Assembly: GCF_003202405.1 (NCBI RefSeq)
Contig: NZ_QJHL01000001.1
Span: forward strand, 2,170,001-2,234,000
Reading direction: 5' to 3'
From: Flavobacterium hydrophilum
GTDB lineage: Bacteria; Bacteroidota; Bacteroidia; Flavobacteriales; Flavobacteriaceae
Length of the DNA: 64,000 bases
A model generated the notes under the pieces. The model was given only the letters and a program-made list of their open reading frames with translations, ran no database searches and was not told the origin of the DNA. Made by a program: the position numbers and the translations under genes. Below, piece by piece: positions 1-7,304 of the stretch. Every line of letters begins with the position of its first letter. The first letter of the stretch is position 1.

Positions 1-709
1 ACAAAAGCTAATGGTGTTAGACAAAACAGCAATTTCTGAAACTGAGCATACTTTTATTATCACCTTACGTGCCAATATGCGTGCGAAATTCAGTTCAGGA
101 GATTTACTCGCTATTTATCCCGCGAACGATTCCCGTGAACGCCTCTATTCTATTGGAAATCATTCAGGAAACATACAATTGGTTGTTAAACTGCATCCTC
201 ACGGATTAGGTTCGGGATTTTTGAATAATCTTGAAGCCGGAAATACCATTAAAGCCCGAATCATAAACAATAAAGCTTTTCACTTTCCGACAAAAGCTCC
301 AAAAGTGGCTCTGATTTCCAACGGAACCGGGATTGCTCCTTTTCTTGGAATGATCGAGCAAAACAAGAAAAAAACAGAAACCCATTTATACTGCGGTTTT
401 AAAATGGAAACCGAAACCGTTTCAGGTTATAAAAAGTTTTCATCTGAAATGATTCAGAAACATAAACTTACGAGTTTTCATCTCGCACTTTCGCGTGAAG
501 CGGAACATATCTATGTGATGGATTTGATAAAACGTGATGCCTCTTTTTTTGTTGGTTTATTACAGCAAGGCGGCGTTATCATGATTTGTGGTTCGCTTGC
601 CATGCAAAAAGATGTGGAAGCAATTCTGCACGAATTATGTCTGGAAAGAAATATCAAAAATCTTTATGATTATAAGAAAAACGGACAGTTACTAACTGAT
701 TGTTATTAA
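1..709 (+). CDS. FAD/NAD(P)-binding flavoprotein reductase, C-terminal part (5' end outside window)
   Basis: The reading frame is open back to the window edge, so the first visible ATG at 11 is probably internal. The visible ~232 residues match the ferredoxin-NADP reductase fold of sulfite reductase/P450 reductase-type flavoproteins: RLYSIGN is the flavin-binding RxYS motif, GTGIAPFLG is the NADP-pyrophosphate loop, and MICGSLAMQKDVE is the C-terminal nucleotide-binding stretch. In Flavobacterium such a domain often ends a longer membrane protein (PepSY helices, flavodoxin, reductase), which would explain the missing N-terminus; that is inference. The gene lies 14 bp before apbE, which fits a small operon for flavin-dependent extracytoplasmic electron transfer. 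It would pass electrons from NAD(P)H to flavin; the substrate is unknown. Confidence 0.8.
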   Translation, partial: QKLMVLDKTAISETEHTFIITLRANMRAKFSSGDLLAIYPANDSRERLYSIGNHSGNIQLVVKLHPHGLGSGFLNNLEAGNTIKARIINNKAFHFPTKAPKVALISNGTGIAPFLGMIEQNKKKTETHLYCGFKMETETVSGYKKFSSEMIQKHKLTSFHLALSREAEHIYVMDLIKRDASFFVGLLQQGGVIMICGSLAMQKDVEAILHELCLERNIKNLYDYKKNGQLLTDCY

Positions 710-723
710 TATTTTTATACCAA

Positions 724-1728
724 ATGAAATCATCGCATTATAAAATATTATTTCTTTTTATATTTATTTCAAGTCTTTCGGGGCATTCGCAAGTGTTGCG
801 TAAAAGAACGACTTTGCTAATGGGTGGACGATTTGATATTAGCATTGTTGCAAATGATTCCTTGACTGCTGAGCAAAATATAAACGAGGTAATTGCAGAA
901 ATCAGTCGTATCGAAAGCCTGATTTCAGATTGGAAACCTGATTCACAGGTTTCTGAAGTAAATCAAAATGCTGGAATCAAACCCATAAAAGTGGATCGGG
1001 AAGTTTTTGAACTGACGCAAAGAGCTATTCGATTTTCTGAAATTACCAATGGTGGTTTTGATATTAGTTTTGCTGCCTTAGACCGTGTTTGGAAATTTGA
1101 CGGATCGATGACCGAAATGCCTTCGGCGGAAGCCATAAAAAAATCGGTAGCCAAAGTTGGTTATAAAAATATCATTTTAGATAGTGTAAACTCAACCATT
1201 TTTCTGAAATTAAAAGGAATGAAAATTGGCTTTGGCGCTCTGGGAGAAGGATACGCAACGGATAAATGCCGAAGCATGATGCTCGCAAAAGGCATAAAAG
1301 CCGGAATCATAAACGGATCGGGCGATATGAGTACCTGGGGAAAACAGCCCAACGGACAAGACTGGAAAATCGGAATTACGAATCCCTTTAAACCTGAAAA
1401 ATTGTTAGCAGTTGTTCCTTTGAATGAGGGTGCTGTAACCACATCAGGCAATTATGAAAAATATGTTGTTTTTAACGGCAAACGATATTCTCACATTATA
1501 AATCCTGCAACGGGCTATCCTGCAACTGGTTTATGCAGTGTTACTGTTTTTGGTCCCAATGCCGAAACTGCCAACGGATTAAGTACTTCGATAATGGTTT
1601 TAGGAAAGGATGATGGTTTGTTTTTACTTCAAAAATTCCCTGAATACAGCTGTTTAATGATTACGGATAATGGAAAAGTAATAAAATCTAAAAATTTTAA
1701 GATTTCTAAACTCAAAGCTAAATTGTAA
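724..1728 (+). CDS. apbE: FAD:protein FMN transferase (ApbE family)
   Basis: ApbE proteins covalently attach FMN from FAD to Thr/Ser of periplasmic or membrane redox proteins. The family signatures are here: GALGEGYATDK, INGSGDMSTWG and NPATGYPATG, over the usual length of about 330 residues. I chose the ATG at 724 over a TTG at 700: it gives a clean signal peptide (MKSSHYKILFLFIFISSLSGHSQ) and does not overlap the previous gene. The product is thus exported, as in other Gram-negative ApbE proteins. Its place right behind a flavoprotein reductase suggests it flavinylates a partner in the same electron-transfer operon, possibly one encoded upstream of the window. Confidence 0.92.
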   Translation: MKSSHYKILFLFIFISSLSGHSQVLRKRTTLLMGGRFDISIVANDSLTAEQNINEVIAEISRIESLISDWKPDSQVSEVNQNAGIKPIKVDREVFELTQRAIRFSEITNGGFDISFAALDRVWKFDGSMTEMPSAEAIKKSVAKVGYKNIILDSVNSTIFLKLKGMKIGFGALGEGYATDKCRSMMLAKGIKAGIINGSGDMSTWGKQPNGQDWKIGITNPFKPEKLLAVVPLNEGAVTTSGNYEKYVVFNGKRYSHIINPATGYPATGLCSVTVFGPNAETANGLSTSIMVLGKDDGLFLLQKFPEYSCLMITDNGKVIKSKNFKISKLKAKL

Positions 1729-1746
1729 TGTTACTTTGGTTTAATA

Positions 1747-1778
1747 TAGACCACCTTAAAATTTAAATCAATGGTCTA
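1747..1778. terminator. Weak hairpin between convergent genes
   Basis: TAGACCA and TGGTCTA form a 7-bp perfect inverted repeat around an A+T-rich 18-nt loop, between the convergent apbE and the next minus-strand gene. There is no strong T-run, so this is only a candidate transcription end. Confidence 0.3.
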
Positions 1779-1796
1779 AATTTGCTTTGATTACTG

Positions 1797-2270
1797 CTAA
1801 CTATAGTATTTTCCAATAACCTTATTGATCATATTTTCAGCAAGCAAAAATTGATCTTCCTTCCAAACCGTTTTATCATAATTCCTTAATTGATGAATCT
1901 TTTGATTTAATTTTCTAAGTAGATCAAGACTTGGTTGACGTATGTTTTCTACATACATTATATCTTGAATAATCCAATCAGCATCTTCCAATTCTAATAA
2001 TAAATATTGACTAAAAAAGATGTCATAAATATCAACAATTTTTATAATCCTTTCATTGTCATAATTTAGAAGAGTACAACAAAATTGATAGCGTTCATAA
2101 TCCTTAAAATCATTAAGTTCCTTGATAAAAATTTTCCATTCACTTTCGTTAAAAGTATCTAAAACTTTATGAATTAACTCATCTCCACAATGATACCAAA
2201 AGTCTCCGTCGATATGCTCATTTTCATTTATAATCTTTTTTATAGCTTTGATTTTATCTTCTAACTTCAT
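1797..2270 (-). CDS. Hypothetical protein, 157 aa, cytoplasmic
   Basis: I do not recognise this protein. It has no signal peptide or membrane segment and is rich in charged and aromatic residues (Asp, Glu, Lys, Ile, Trp, Tyr), with many predicted helices such as LLLELEDADWIIQDIMYVENI. The start MKLEDKIKAIKK is the only sensible one. Small acidic helical proteins of this type are often immunity proteins or orphan accessory genes, but nothing around it (apbE on one side, a LacI-type regulator on the other) supports a toxin partner. It is convergent with apbE and precedes the regulator gene's 3' end on the same strand by 36 bp. Confidence 0.65.
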   Translation of the reverse strand: MKLEDKIKAIKKIINENEHIDGDFWYHCGDELIHKVLDTFNESEWKIFIKELNDFKDYERYQFCCTLLNYDNERIIKIVDIYDIFFSQYLLLELEDADWIIQDIMYVENIRQPSLDLLRKLNQKIHQLRNYDKTVWKEDQFLLAENMINKVIGKYYS

Positions 2271-2306
2271 TTTCTAACCCATTTTTTTTCTATAATAGTT
2301 TTATCG

Positions 2307-3341
2307 TTAATATCTTCTATTCGAAGACTCACGTGCCAGAACCTCCGTATTCAAAAAAGTAATTTCTTTAACCTCATCACTTTTAGAAGATTTCAGGTTT
2401 TTAATAATAATTTCGGCAGCAGCCTTACCCATTTTTTCTGCAGGATGTGTTATAGTTGATAAAGTTGGGTCAATAATTTGAGAAATTGGATCATTATTAA
2501 AACCAATAACTGCCACATCATCCGGAACTTTAATGCCTCTCTTTTTAGCGGTCTGAACGGCACTTACGGCAATAATATCTCCAGCTGCAAATATACCATC
2601 CGGAATTGGCTTCAAATCAAACAATTTATTGCTCGCCTTTACTCCGTCTTCATACGTAACTGATTTTAAATTGACGATCAGTTCTTCATCCACAGGCAAA
2701 TTATGATCTTTTAAAGCTTCAACATAACCTCTTCTTCTTTCATTATATAAATTACCAAATTCAGATCCTGCAGTCAAATGCGCGATTCGGAGACACCCCT
2801 GCTCTATAAGATGTTTGGTAGCTTTATAACCTGCAGAATAATTATCGATAATGACCCTGAAAGTATTGAAATCCTTAGGAACCCTGTCGACAAAAACAAG
2901 CGGAATATTATTGTTTGAAAACTGAAGAAAATGCGAAGTATCCCTGGTTTCCATAGCCAATGAACAAATAACACCGCTTACCCTATTACTATACAAGGAC
3001 TTAGCCATATTTATTTCTTCTTCCGAAGAGTCATGAGACTGCATAATGATTACTGTATAACCCGACTTTTGAGCGGCAATTTCGATACCGCTAATTAAAG
3101 ATGATAAGAAAGGCTGGGTAACTGTCGGAATTAAAACACCTATGGTTTTTGTTTTGTTTCCACGTAAACCTGCTGCTAAAGTGTTTGGCACAAACCCCAT
3201 TTCTTCAGCTGCTTTCTTTACTTTTTTTATGGTTTTATCGCTAATGGTGTGATGATCCTGTAAAGCCCTGGAAATTGTTGAAGTTGCTAAATTTAATTTT
3301 TCAGCAATATCGTATATCGTTACATATTTTTTTTCTTCCAT
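2307..3341 (-). CDS. LacI/GalR family transcriptional regulator
   Basis: This is a full-length LacI-type repressor of 344 residues. The N-terminal helix-turn-helix is clear (VTIYDIAEKLNLATSTISRAL at about residues 7-27), followed by the hinge helix region PNTLAAGLRG and a periplasmic-binding-like effector domain (TIGVLIPTV, VDRVPKDF, IIDNYSAGYKATKHL, VAVIGFNNDPIS). Such proteins bind palindromic operators as dimers and respond to sugars or purines. The gene is divergent from a polysaccharide deacetylase, with 159 bp between, so control of that gene and of itself is plausible. The effector cannot be told from sequence. Confidence 0.93.
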   Translation of the reverse strand: MEEKKYVTIYDIAEKLNLATSTISRALQDHHTISDKTIKKVKKAAEEMGFVPNTLAAGLRGNKTKTIGVLIPTVTQPFLSSLISGIEIAAQKSGYTVIIMQSHDSSEEEINMAKSLYSNRVSGVICSLAMETRDTSHFLQFSNNNIPLVFVDRVPKDFNTFRVIIDNYSAGYKATKHLIEQGCLRIAHLTAGSEFGNLYNERRRGYVEALKDHNLPVDEELIVNLKSVTYEDGVKASNKLFDLKPIPDGIFAAGDIIAVSAVQTAKKRGIKVPDDVAVIGFNNDPISQIIDPTLSTITHPAEKMGKAAAEIIIKNLKSSKSDEVKEITFLNTEVLARESSNRRY

Positions 3342-3415
3342 GAAATAACTAATAATAGCTGTAAATATAGCTATTTTCTATCTAAAGTAATCTTTCAGAA
3401 AACCAAAGAAATAAA

Positions 3416-3428
3416 ACAATAATATTGT
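3416..3428. promoter_or_regulatory. Candidate operator palindrome in the divergent lacI-type/deacetylase region
   Basis: ACAATAATATTGT is a near-perfect 13-bp palindrome in the shared promoter region. LacI-family operators are palindromes of this size, so it is a candidate binding site, but A+T-rich palindromes also arise by chance. Confidence 0.3.
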
Positions 3429-3500
3429 CCTTTAGCCTGAAGTTTTTTTATATATTTCCGATTAAAACTATTGAAAACCACTAAATAAAAACATACTAAC

Positions 3501-4328
3501 ATGACCAGATTTCTTTATAAACTATCAAACAGAAACTTCAAAAACATAATAACTGCCGTATTTGTTTCTCTATTTTCTGCTGCCGTATTTGCGCAGACAG
3601 AAGACAGAGCGTGGAATGGTAAAAAATGTGCCGTCGTATTGACTTATGATGATGCCTTAAATATTCATCTTGACAAGGTTATTCCGATGCTTGATTCGTA
3701 TCAGTTTAAAGGTACTTTTTATCTGATAGGCTCTTCGCCTGTTGTTTCTAATAGAATTCCAGAATGGAGAGCCGCTGCAAAAAAAGGACATGAACTTGGT
3801 AACCATACTTTGATCCATCCATGTGACGGAAATTTACCCGGAAGAGAATTTGTAACATCAGAAACTGATTTGTCCCACTATACGGTTGCCAGAGCAGTCA
3901 ATGAAATTAGGATTACGAATACTTTGCTAAAAGCTATTGACGGAAAAAATGAACGTACTTTTGCTTACCCTTGCGGAGATTTCACCATTAAAGATACTTT
4001 GTATTACAATTCTTTAAAGAGTGATTTTGTTGCTGCAAGAGGAGTTACACCCGGTTATTTAAACAAAAAAGAAGTTGATTTTTCTAATGTAAATTCCTTT
4101 TTTGAAAACGGAAGTTCAGCAGAACAAATGATCGCTCAGGTGGAAGAAGCGGAAAAAAAAGGCTCTTTTATTGTTTTTCTGTTTCACGGTGTAGGCGGTG
4201 AACATCCTCTGAATGTCGATTTACAAGAACACCGAAAATTACTGGAATATCTAAAGAAAAGAAAAAAAGATATTTGGGTGGCACCAATGGTGGATGTGGC
4301 TAAATATATTAAGCAAAATTATAAGTAA
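3501..4328 (+). CDS. Secreted polysaccharide deacetylase (NodB domain, CE4-like)
   Basis: The 275-residue protein begins with a basic stretch and a hydrophobic segment ending in VFAQ, a likely signal peptide of about 31 residues. The NodB fold is supported by motif 1 LTYDDALNIH (catalytic base and metal Asp) and motif 2 GNHTLIHP (two metal His), followed by FAYPCGDF and a late FLFHGVGG that supplies the last His. Members remove acetyl groups from N-acetylated sugars in polysaccharides or peptidoglycan using a divalent metal. It is divergently transcribed from a LacI-type regulator, its likely controller. Its stop codon ends one base before the last base of the convergent tlpA-like gene. Confidence 0.88.
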   Translation: MTRFLYKLSNRNFKNIITAVFVSLFSAAVFAQTEDRAWNGKKCAVVLTYDDALNIHLDKVIPMLDSYQFKGTFYLIGSSPVVSNRIPEWRAAAKKGHELGNHTLIHPCDGNLPGREFVTSETDLSHYTVARAVNEIRITNTLLKAIDGKNERTFAYPCGDFTIKDTLYYNSLKSDFVAARGVTPGYLNKKEVDFSNVNSFFENGSSAEQMIAQVEEAEKKGSFIVFLFHGVGGEHPLNVDLQEHRKLLEYLKKRKKDIWVAPMVDVAKYIKQNYK

Positions 4329-4817
4329 TTATTTCGTCAATAATTCTTTTACCAGTTCATTTAGCTTATTGCCATGGATATTTTTAGCCAGGATAATTCC
4401 GTTTTTATCTACTAAAACATTGAATGGCAATGCTTGTACCATATAATCTACGGCTGCTGCAGAGCTCCAGTATTTTAAGTCGCTTACCTGTGTCCACGGA
4501 AGTTTTTGTTTTGTTATCACTCCTGTCCAGGAAGGTTTTTTGGTATCTAGTGAAACTCCGTAAATATCTAATTTCCCCGGATATGTATTATATAATTTTA
4601 ATAATTCAGGCTGTTCCTTAATGCATGGACCACACCATGAAGCCCAAAAGTCAACTAATACCAGTCCTCCTCTTAACGAAGAAAGTGCTACCTTTTCCCC
4701 TTTTGTATCCGGAAGATCAATTTCGGGAGCGATATCTCCCACTTCAAGACCTACAACCTGTGCTTTAACGGCAATCACAGAAAAAAACAACAATACGGCA
4801 ACAAATAATTTCTTCAT
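4329..4817 (-). CDS. Exported TlpA-like thiol-disulfide oxidoreductase
   Basis: A 162-residue thioredoxin-fold protein with an N-terminal signal peptide (cleavage after VKAQ, residue 20) and the redox motif WCGPC with cysteines at about 62 and 65. The AhpC/TSA-Redoxin features are present: GDIAPEIDLPDTKG, then LVLVDFWASWCGPC. It should act in the periplasm, reducing disulfides in proteins such as c-type cytochromes. It has no operon partner: the gene is convergent with the deacetylase with no spacer at all, and a non-coding stretch of about 260 bp lies upstream. Confidence 0.88.
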   Translation of the reverse strand: MKKLFVAVLLFFSVIAVKAQVVGLEVGDIAPEIDLPDTKGEKVALSSLRGGLVLVDFWASWCGPCIKEQPELLKLYNTYPGKLDIYGVSLDTKKPSWTGVITKQKLPWTQVSDLKYWSSAAAVDYMVQALPFNVLVDKNGIILAKNIHGNKLNELVKELLTK

Positions 4818-4955
4818 ATTTAATACTCAATTTATAGAATTCTGATTTATTTTCTCAGACAAATATAAATAACAACGCTTAACTTTTTAAATAAAAATGA
4901 GCATTATTCTATTGTAAAAATAACCGTCACTTTATTTGGAAGTCATACATTTTAT

Positions 4956-4990
4956 TAATTACTTTGCAACTCAAAGTACTTTAAAAAACA
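4956..4990. repeat. Direct repeat copy 1 with palindromic core, upstream of coq4-like gene
   Basis: Begins TAATTACTTTG, then a 5-nt variable spacer, then CAAAGTACTTTAAAAA. The core ACTTTG-N5-CAAAGT is an inverted repeat with 6-bp arms. A second, similar copy begins 86 bp downstream. Confidence 0.6.
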
Positions 4991-5041
4991 TTTAAACATA
5001 ACAAATATGATTAACACATACCGTTATGTTTTATATTTCAA

Positions 5042-5076
5042 TAATTACTTTGAATTTCAAAGAACTTTTTAAAAAT
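5042..5076. repeat. Direct repeat copy 2 with palindromic core, just before coq4-like start
   Basis: Begins with the same TAATTACTTTG, a different 5-nt spacer, then CAAAGAACTTTTTAAAAA. It ends 6 bp before the chosen ATG at 5083, so it overlaps the leader of the gene. The two copies together look like tandem binding sites for one dimeric regulator. Confidence 0.6.
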
Positions 5077-5082
5077 AAAAAC

Positions 5083-5535
5083 ATGAAAGATCAGATTATT
5101 GAAAAAATGTACGAATACACAAAAATACCGTATCAAAAATATTTTAAACGAAATAAACCCTGGGAAGTTGACAAGGCAACACTTTTGAATTATCCCGAAG
5201 GCACTTTAGGAAATGGTTTAGGAAACTTTCTTTCAAAAAATCATTTTGATATGCAGCCTAAATTAGAAGATCATGATATCATTCATGTTCTGACCAATAC
5301 CGGAATTTCAGTTACTGACGAAATTGGGATGCAATATTACCTTTTGGGAAACGGAAAGAGAAGTTTGTATCTGTTTTTAGTAATCCTTTCAGGTACTCCC
5401 TTCTATCCTAAACAAATCAAGTATTTTATTGAGCAATACAGAAGAGGCAAAAAAGCACATCCCTTTTATTACCTGAATTTTTCGAACATGCTTTCAGTAC
5501 CCGTTAAAAAGATTCAACACATTTTTAATATTTAA
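5083..5535 (+). CDS. Coq4-like protein
   Basis: The 150-residue product carries HDIIH, then 11 residues, then E (His64, Asp65, His68, Glu80). This HDxxH-x11-E pattern is the metal-binding signature of Coq4, a ubiquinone-biosynthesis protein; the following GMQYYLLGNGKRS also fits that family. I chose ATG 5083 because the longer frame from 5026 would read through the upstream palindromic repeat and gives a poor N-terminus. There is no signal peptide. Flavobacteria normally use menaquinone and make no ubiquinone, so the role here is unclear. The gene stands alone, with tandem palindromes in front, implying dedicated regulation. Confidence 0.72.
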   Translation: MKDQIIEKMYEYTKIPYQKYFKRNKPWEVDKATLLNYPEGTLGNGLGNFLSKNHFDMQPKLEDHDIIHVLTNTGISVTDEIGMQYYLLGNGKRSLYLFLVILSGTPFYPKQIKYFIEQYRRGKKAHPFYYLNFSNMLSVPVKKIQHIFNI

Positions 5536-5565
5536 ACTTATGGAAATTATTATTCCAAACTTTTT

Positions 5566-5634
5566 TTAATAATAAAGAAAAGTAAGAATACATTCATCTA
5601 AAATAGTTTTTGCAACAATTAATTTAATGCTGTT
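5566..5634 (-). pseudogene. Relic of a zincin-like lipoprotein gene (active-site fragment)
   Basis: On the minus strand, directly behind the stop codon of the next gene and in the same frame, the DNA reads AKTILDECILTFLYY and stops. The intact zincin lipoprotein at 7305-8948 reads AKTILHECIHAFLFIKK at its metal site. Ten of the first 15 positions agree, but both metal histidines are lost (His to Asp, His to Leu). I read this as a decayed fragment of a second copy. It is short, so chance similarity cannot be excluded. Confidence 0.5.
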
Positions 5635-6678
5635 TTAATCATTATAATATTCAATTTTTCGCTCTATTATGTGATCTGTAACATTCTTTATAGAATATAT
5701 TTTTTTTATCCAGTTGTTAAAATCATCATTTACAATATCAATATTTATTGTATAAATACTTTCCTTGTCATTTTGATAAGTTGTCCATTTTGTAACAATC
5801 CTTTTAGAATTTATAAATTTATTGTAGTAACTATCAATTTCATTTTTATTATTATATCTATAATGTAAGTTTGAAATGGAATCTTTTAAAATATTTATGA
5901 TCCTTTTTTGTTTTAGCTTGTTATTCTCATATTTTTCAATAATTTCTACATTCGAAATTTTGTTTTTTATTTTTTTCATAACCTCTTTACGAGAGTATTT
6001 TTGTTGAATTTTTATTACAATGGTTGTATCTTTGTTGTTTTTATACTCATAAAAAGTTTTTCTTTCTGGATAGAAAGATAATTGATATGAGCCATTTGAT
6101 TTGTCGGATACCATTGTTTCATCAGTATTATCTTCCGGATTAAAGTATAAATCTTCAATAATTTGATTGCGATTATTGTATTTATAAAGTCTATATTCTT
6201 GCAAAGTGTCATTTATATAGTGTTCATGTCTAACGACTAAATTCTTACTAAAAAAATTAATAAACTTAACTTTATATTTTTTATTTTGATTTATTATTGT
6301 AGAATCAGGAAATTCACTTTTTTTATTAAAATATTGATTAGTAACATTAGTCATTTCATGACCTTCTTTTTTGGAAATACTTTTTATTCTTTCTAAATTA
6401 TCAAATTCAACGATTCGCCAGTTATCGTAAAGTAAATTATTATTGTCTTTTAGCAATTTTATTTTTCCTTCTTTAGAAAAATCAATTTCAGATATAGCTT
6501 TAACTGTATCTATAGTTTCATTTTTCTTATGTAAATAAAAGTTTTTTATTGTAATCTTTTTTACAGAACCTTTAAAATCAATTTCTTTTGGTATTATTTC
6601 TAGTTTATTGATTTCATTAATTTGAGAAAAAAGCAATTCAGCATATAATAGTAAAAAAACAAAGAGTAGTTTTTTCAT
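5635..6678 (-). CDS. Secreted hypothetical protein, 347 aa
   Basis: I do not recognise a named family. The N-terminus MKKLLFVFLLLYAELLFSQ is a signal peptide. The mature part is very rich in Lys, Asn, Ile and Tyr and contains loosely repeated beta-hairpin-like units (EYRLYKYNNRNQIIEDLYF, KTFYEYKNNKDTTIVIK, LHYRYNNKNEIDSYY) resembling the YD/RHS-like or MORN-like repeats of bacterial surface proteins. It belongs to an A+T-rich patch with two other exported unknowns on the same strand and is followed in frame by a zincin-gene relic. Function unknown. Confidence 0.7.
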   Translation of the reverse strand: MKKLLFVFLLLYAELLFSQINEINKLEIIPKEIDFKGSVKKITIKNFYLHKKNETIDTVKAISEIDFSKEGKIKLLKDNNNLLYDNWRIVEFDNLERIKSISKKEGHEMTNVTNQYFNKKSEFPDSTIINQNKKYKVKFINFFSKNLVVRHEHYINDTLQEYRLYKYNNRNQIIEDLYFNPEDNTDETMVSDKSNGSYQLSFYPERKTFYEYKNNKDTTIVIKIQQKYSRKEVMKKIKNKISNVEIIEKYENNKLKQKRIINILKDSISNLHYRYNNKNEIDSYYNKFINSKRIVTKWTTYQNDKESIYTINIDIVNDDFNNWIKKIYSIKNVTDHIIERKIEYYND

Positions 6679-6817
6679 AATATTTTAGTTTTTTAACCAT
6701 GTCAAATATCTGCCTAGGCATTTGCGTCAAAAAGTATTTATTACAATGGTTTAGGTTTATTTTTTGTTCATGAGCGGGACGCTCGGGCCTGCTTAGGATA
6801 GTATATACTTAAATATA

Positions 6818-7300
6818 TTATTCATACACGGGACAGCTATTAATACAAATCACTTCATATAATACAACATTTCCTTTTATTTTTTCAGTAAAATCTATTA
6901 TATAAAAGACTTTCAAAGGTGAAAATAATTCACATACAATTTCATCATAATTATATTTCTCTAAATAGCAAATTTTAATAATTTCTCTTTTATGTTTTCT
7001 CAAGAATAGCTTATCTACTTTTCTTACTTCAGAAACAACATTAGCCTCTTTTTTTTCCCAGTTTATGAATTTCCAATGTTCAAAATTAAGTCTAATCAGA
7101 GTTTTTTTTAAGCTAAAAGAATATAACCTTTCATCAAAATTTTGAGGTGCATTACGAGTTTGTATCGAATGTTTTTTTTCATTCTTTTTTCCCTTAAATT
7201 CAATATAAATAGTATCTAATTTTTTTAGATATTCAAATTCTTGGCTGCGGGCAGTTATAGATACAAAAAGAATTGTAAGTGTATATAAAATAGTTTTCAT
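6818..7300 (-). CDS. Secreted hypothetical protein, 160 aa
   Basis: The start is set at the ATG at 7300, giving MKTILYTLTILFVSITARSQ, a standard signal peptide; a longer frame from 7318 would overlap the upstream gene by 14 bp. With this start the gap to the zincin lipoprotein gene is 4 bp, so the two are almost surely co-transcribed. The mature protein is basic and has no motif I can name; it ends with a pair of cysteines (ICINSCPVYE) that could form a disulfide. A partner or accessory role for the zincin lipoprotein is possible but unproven. Confidence 0.68.
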   Translation of the reverse strand: MKTILYTLTILFVSITARSQEFEYLKKLDTIYIEFKGKKNEKKHSIQTRNAPQNFDERLYSFSLKKTLIRLNFEHWKFINWEKKEANVVSEVRKVDKLFLRKHKREIIKICYLEKYNYDEIVCELFSPLKVFYIIDFTEKIKGNVVLYEVICINSCPVYE

Positions 7301-7304
7301 AACT

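Noticed and set aside
5026..5082. Longer start for the Coq4-like gene
   Set aside because: The added 19 residues are translated from a palindromic repeat and give a non-conserved N-terminus; ATG 5083 fits the family start.
6772..6784. GAGCGGGACGCTC mini-hairpin as a terminator
   Set aside because: Only 5-bp arms and no T-run on either strand; left as unexplained GC-rich bases.
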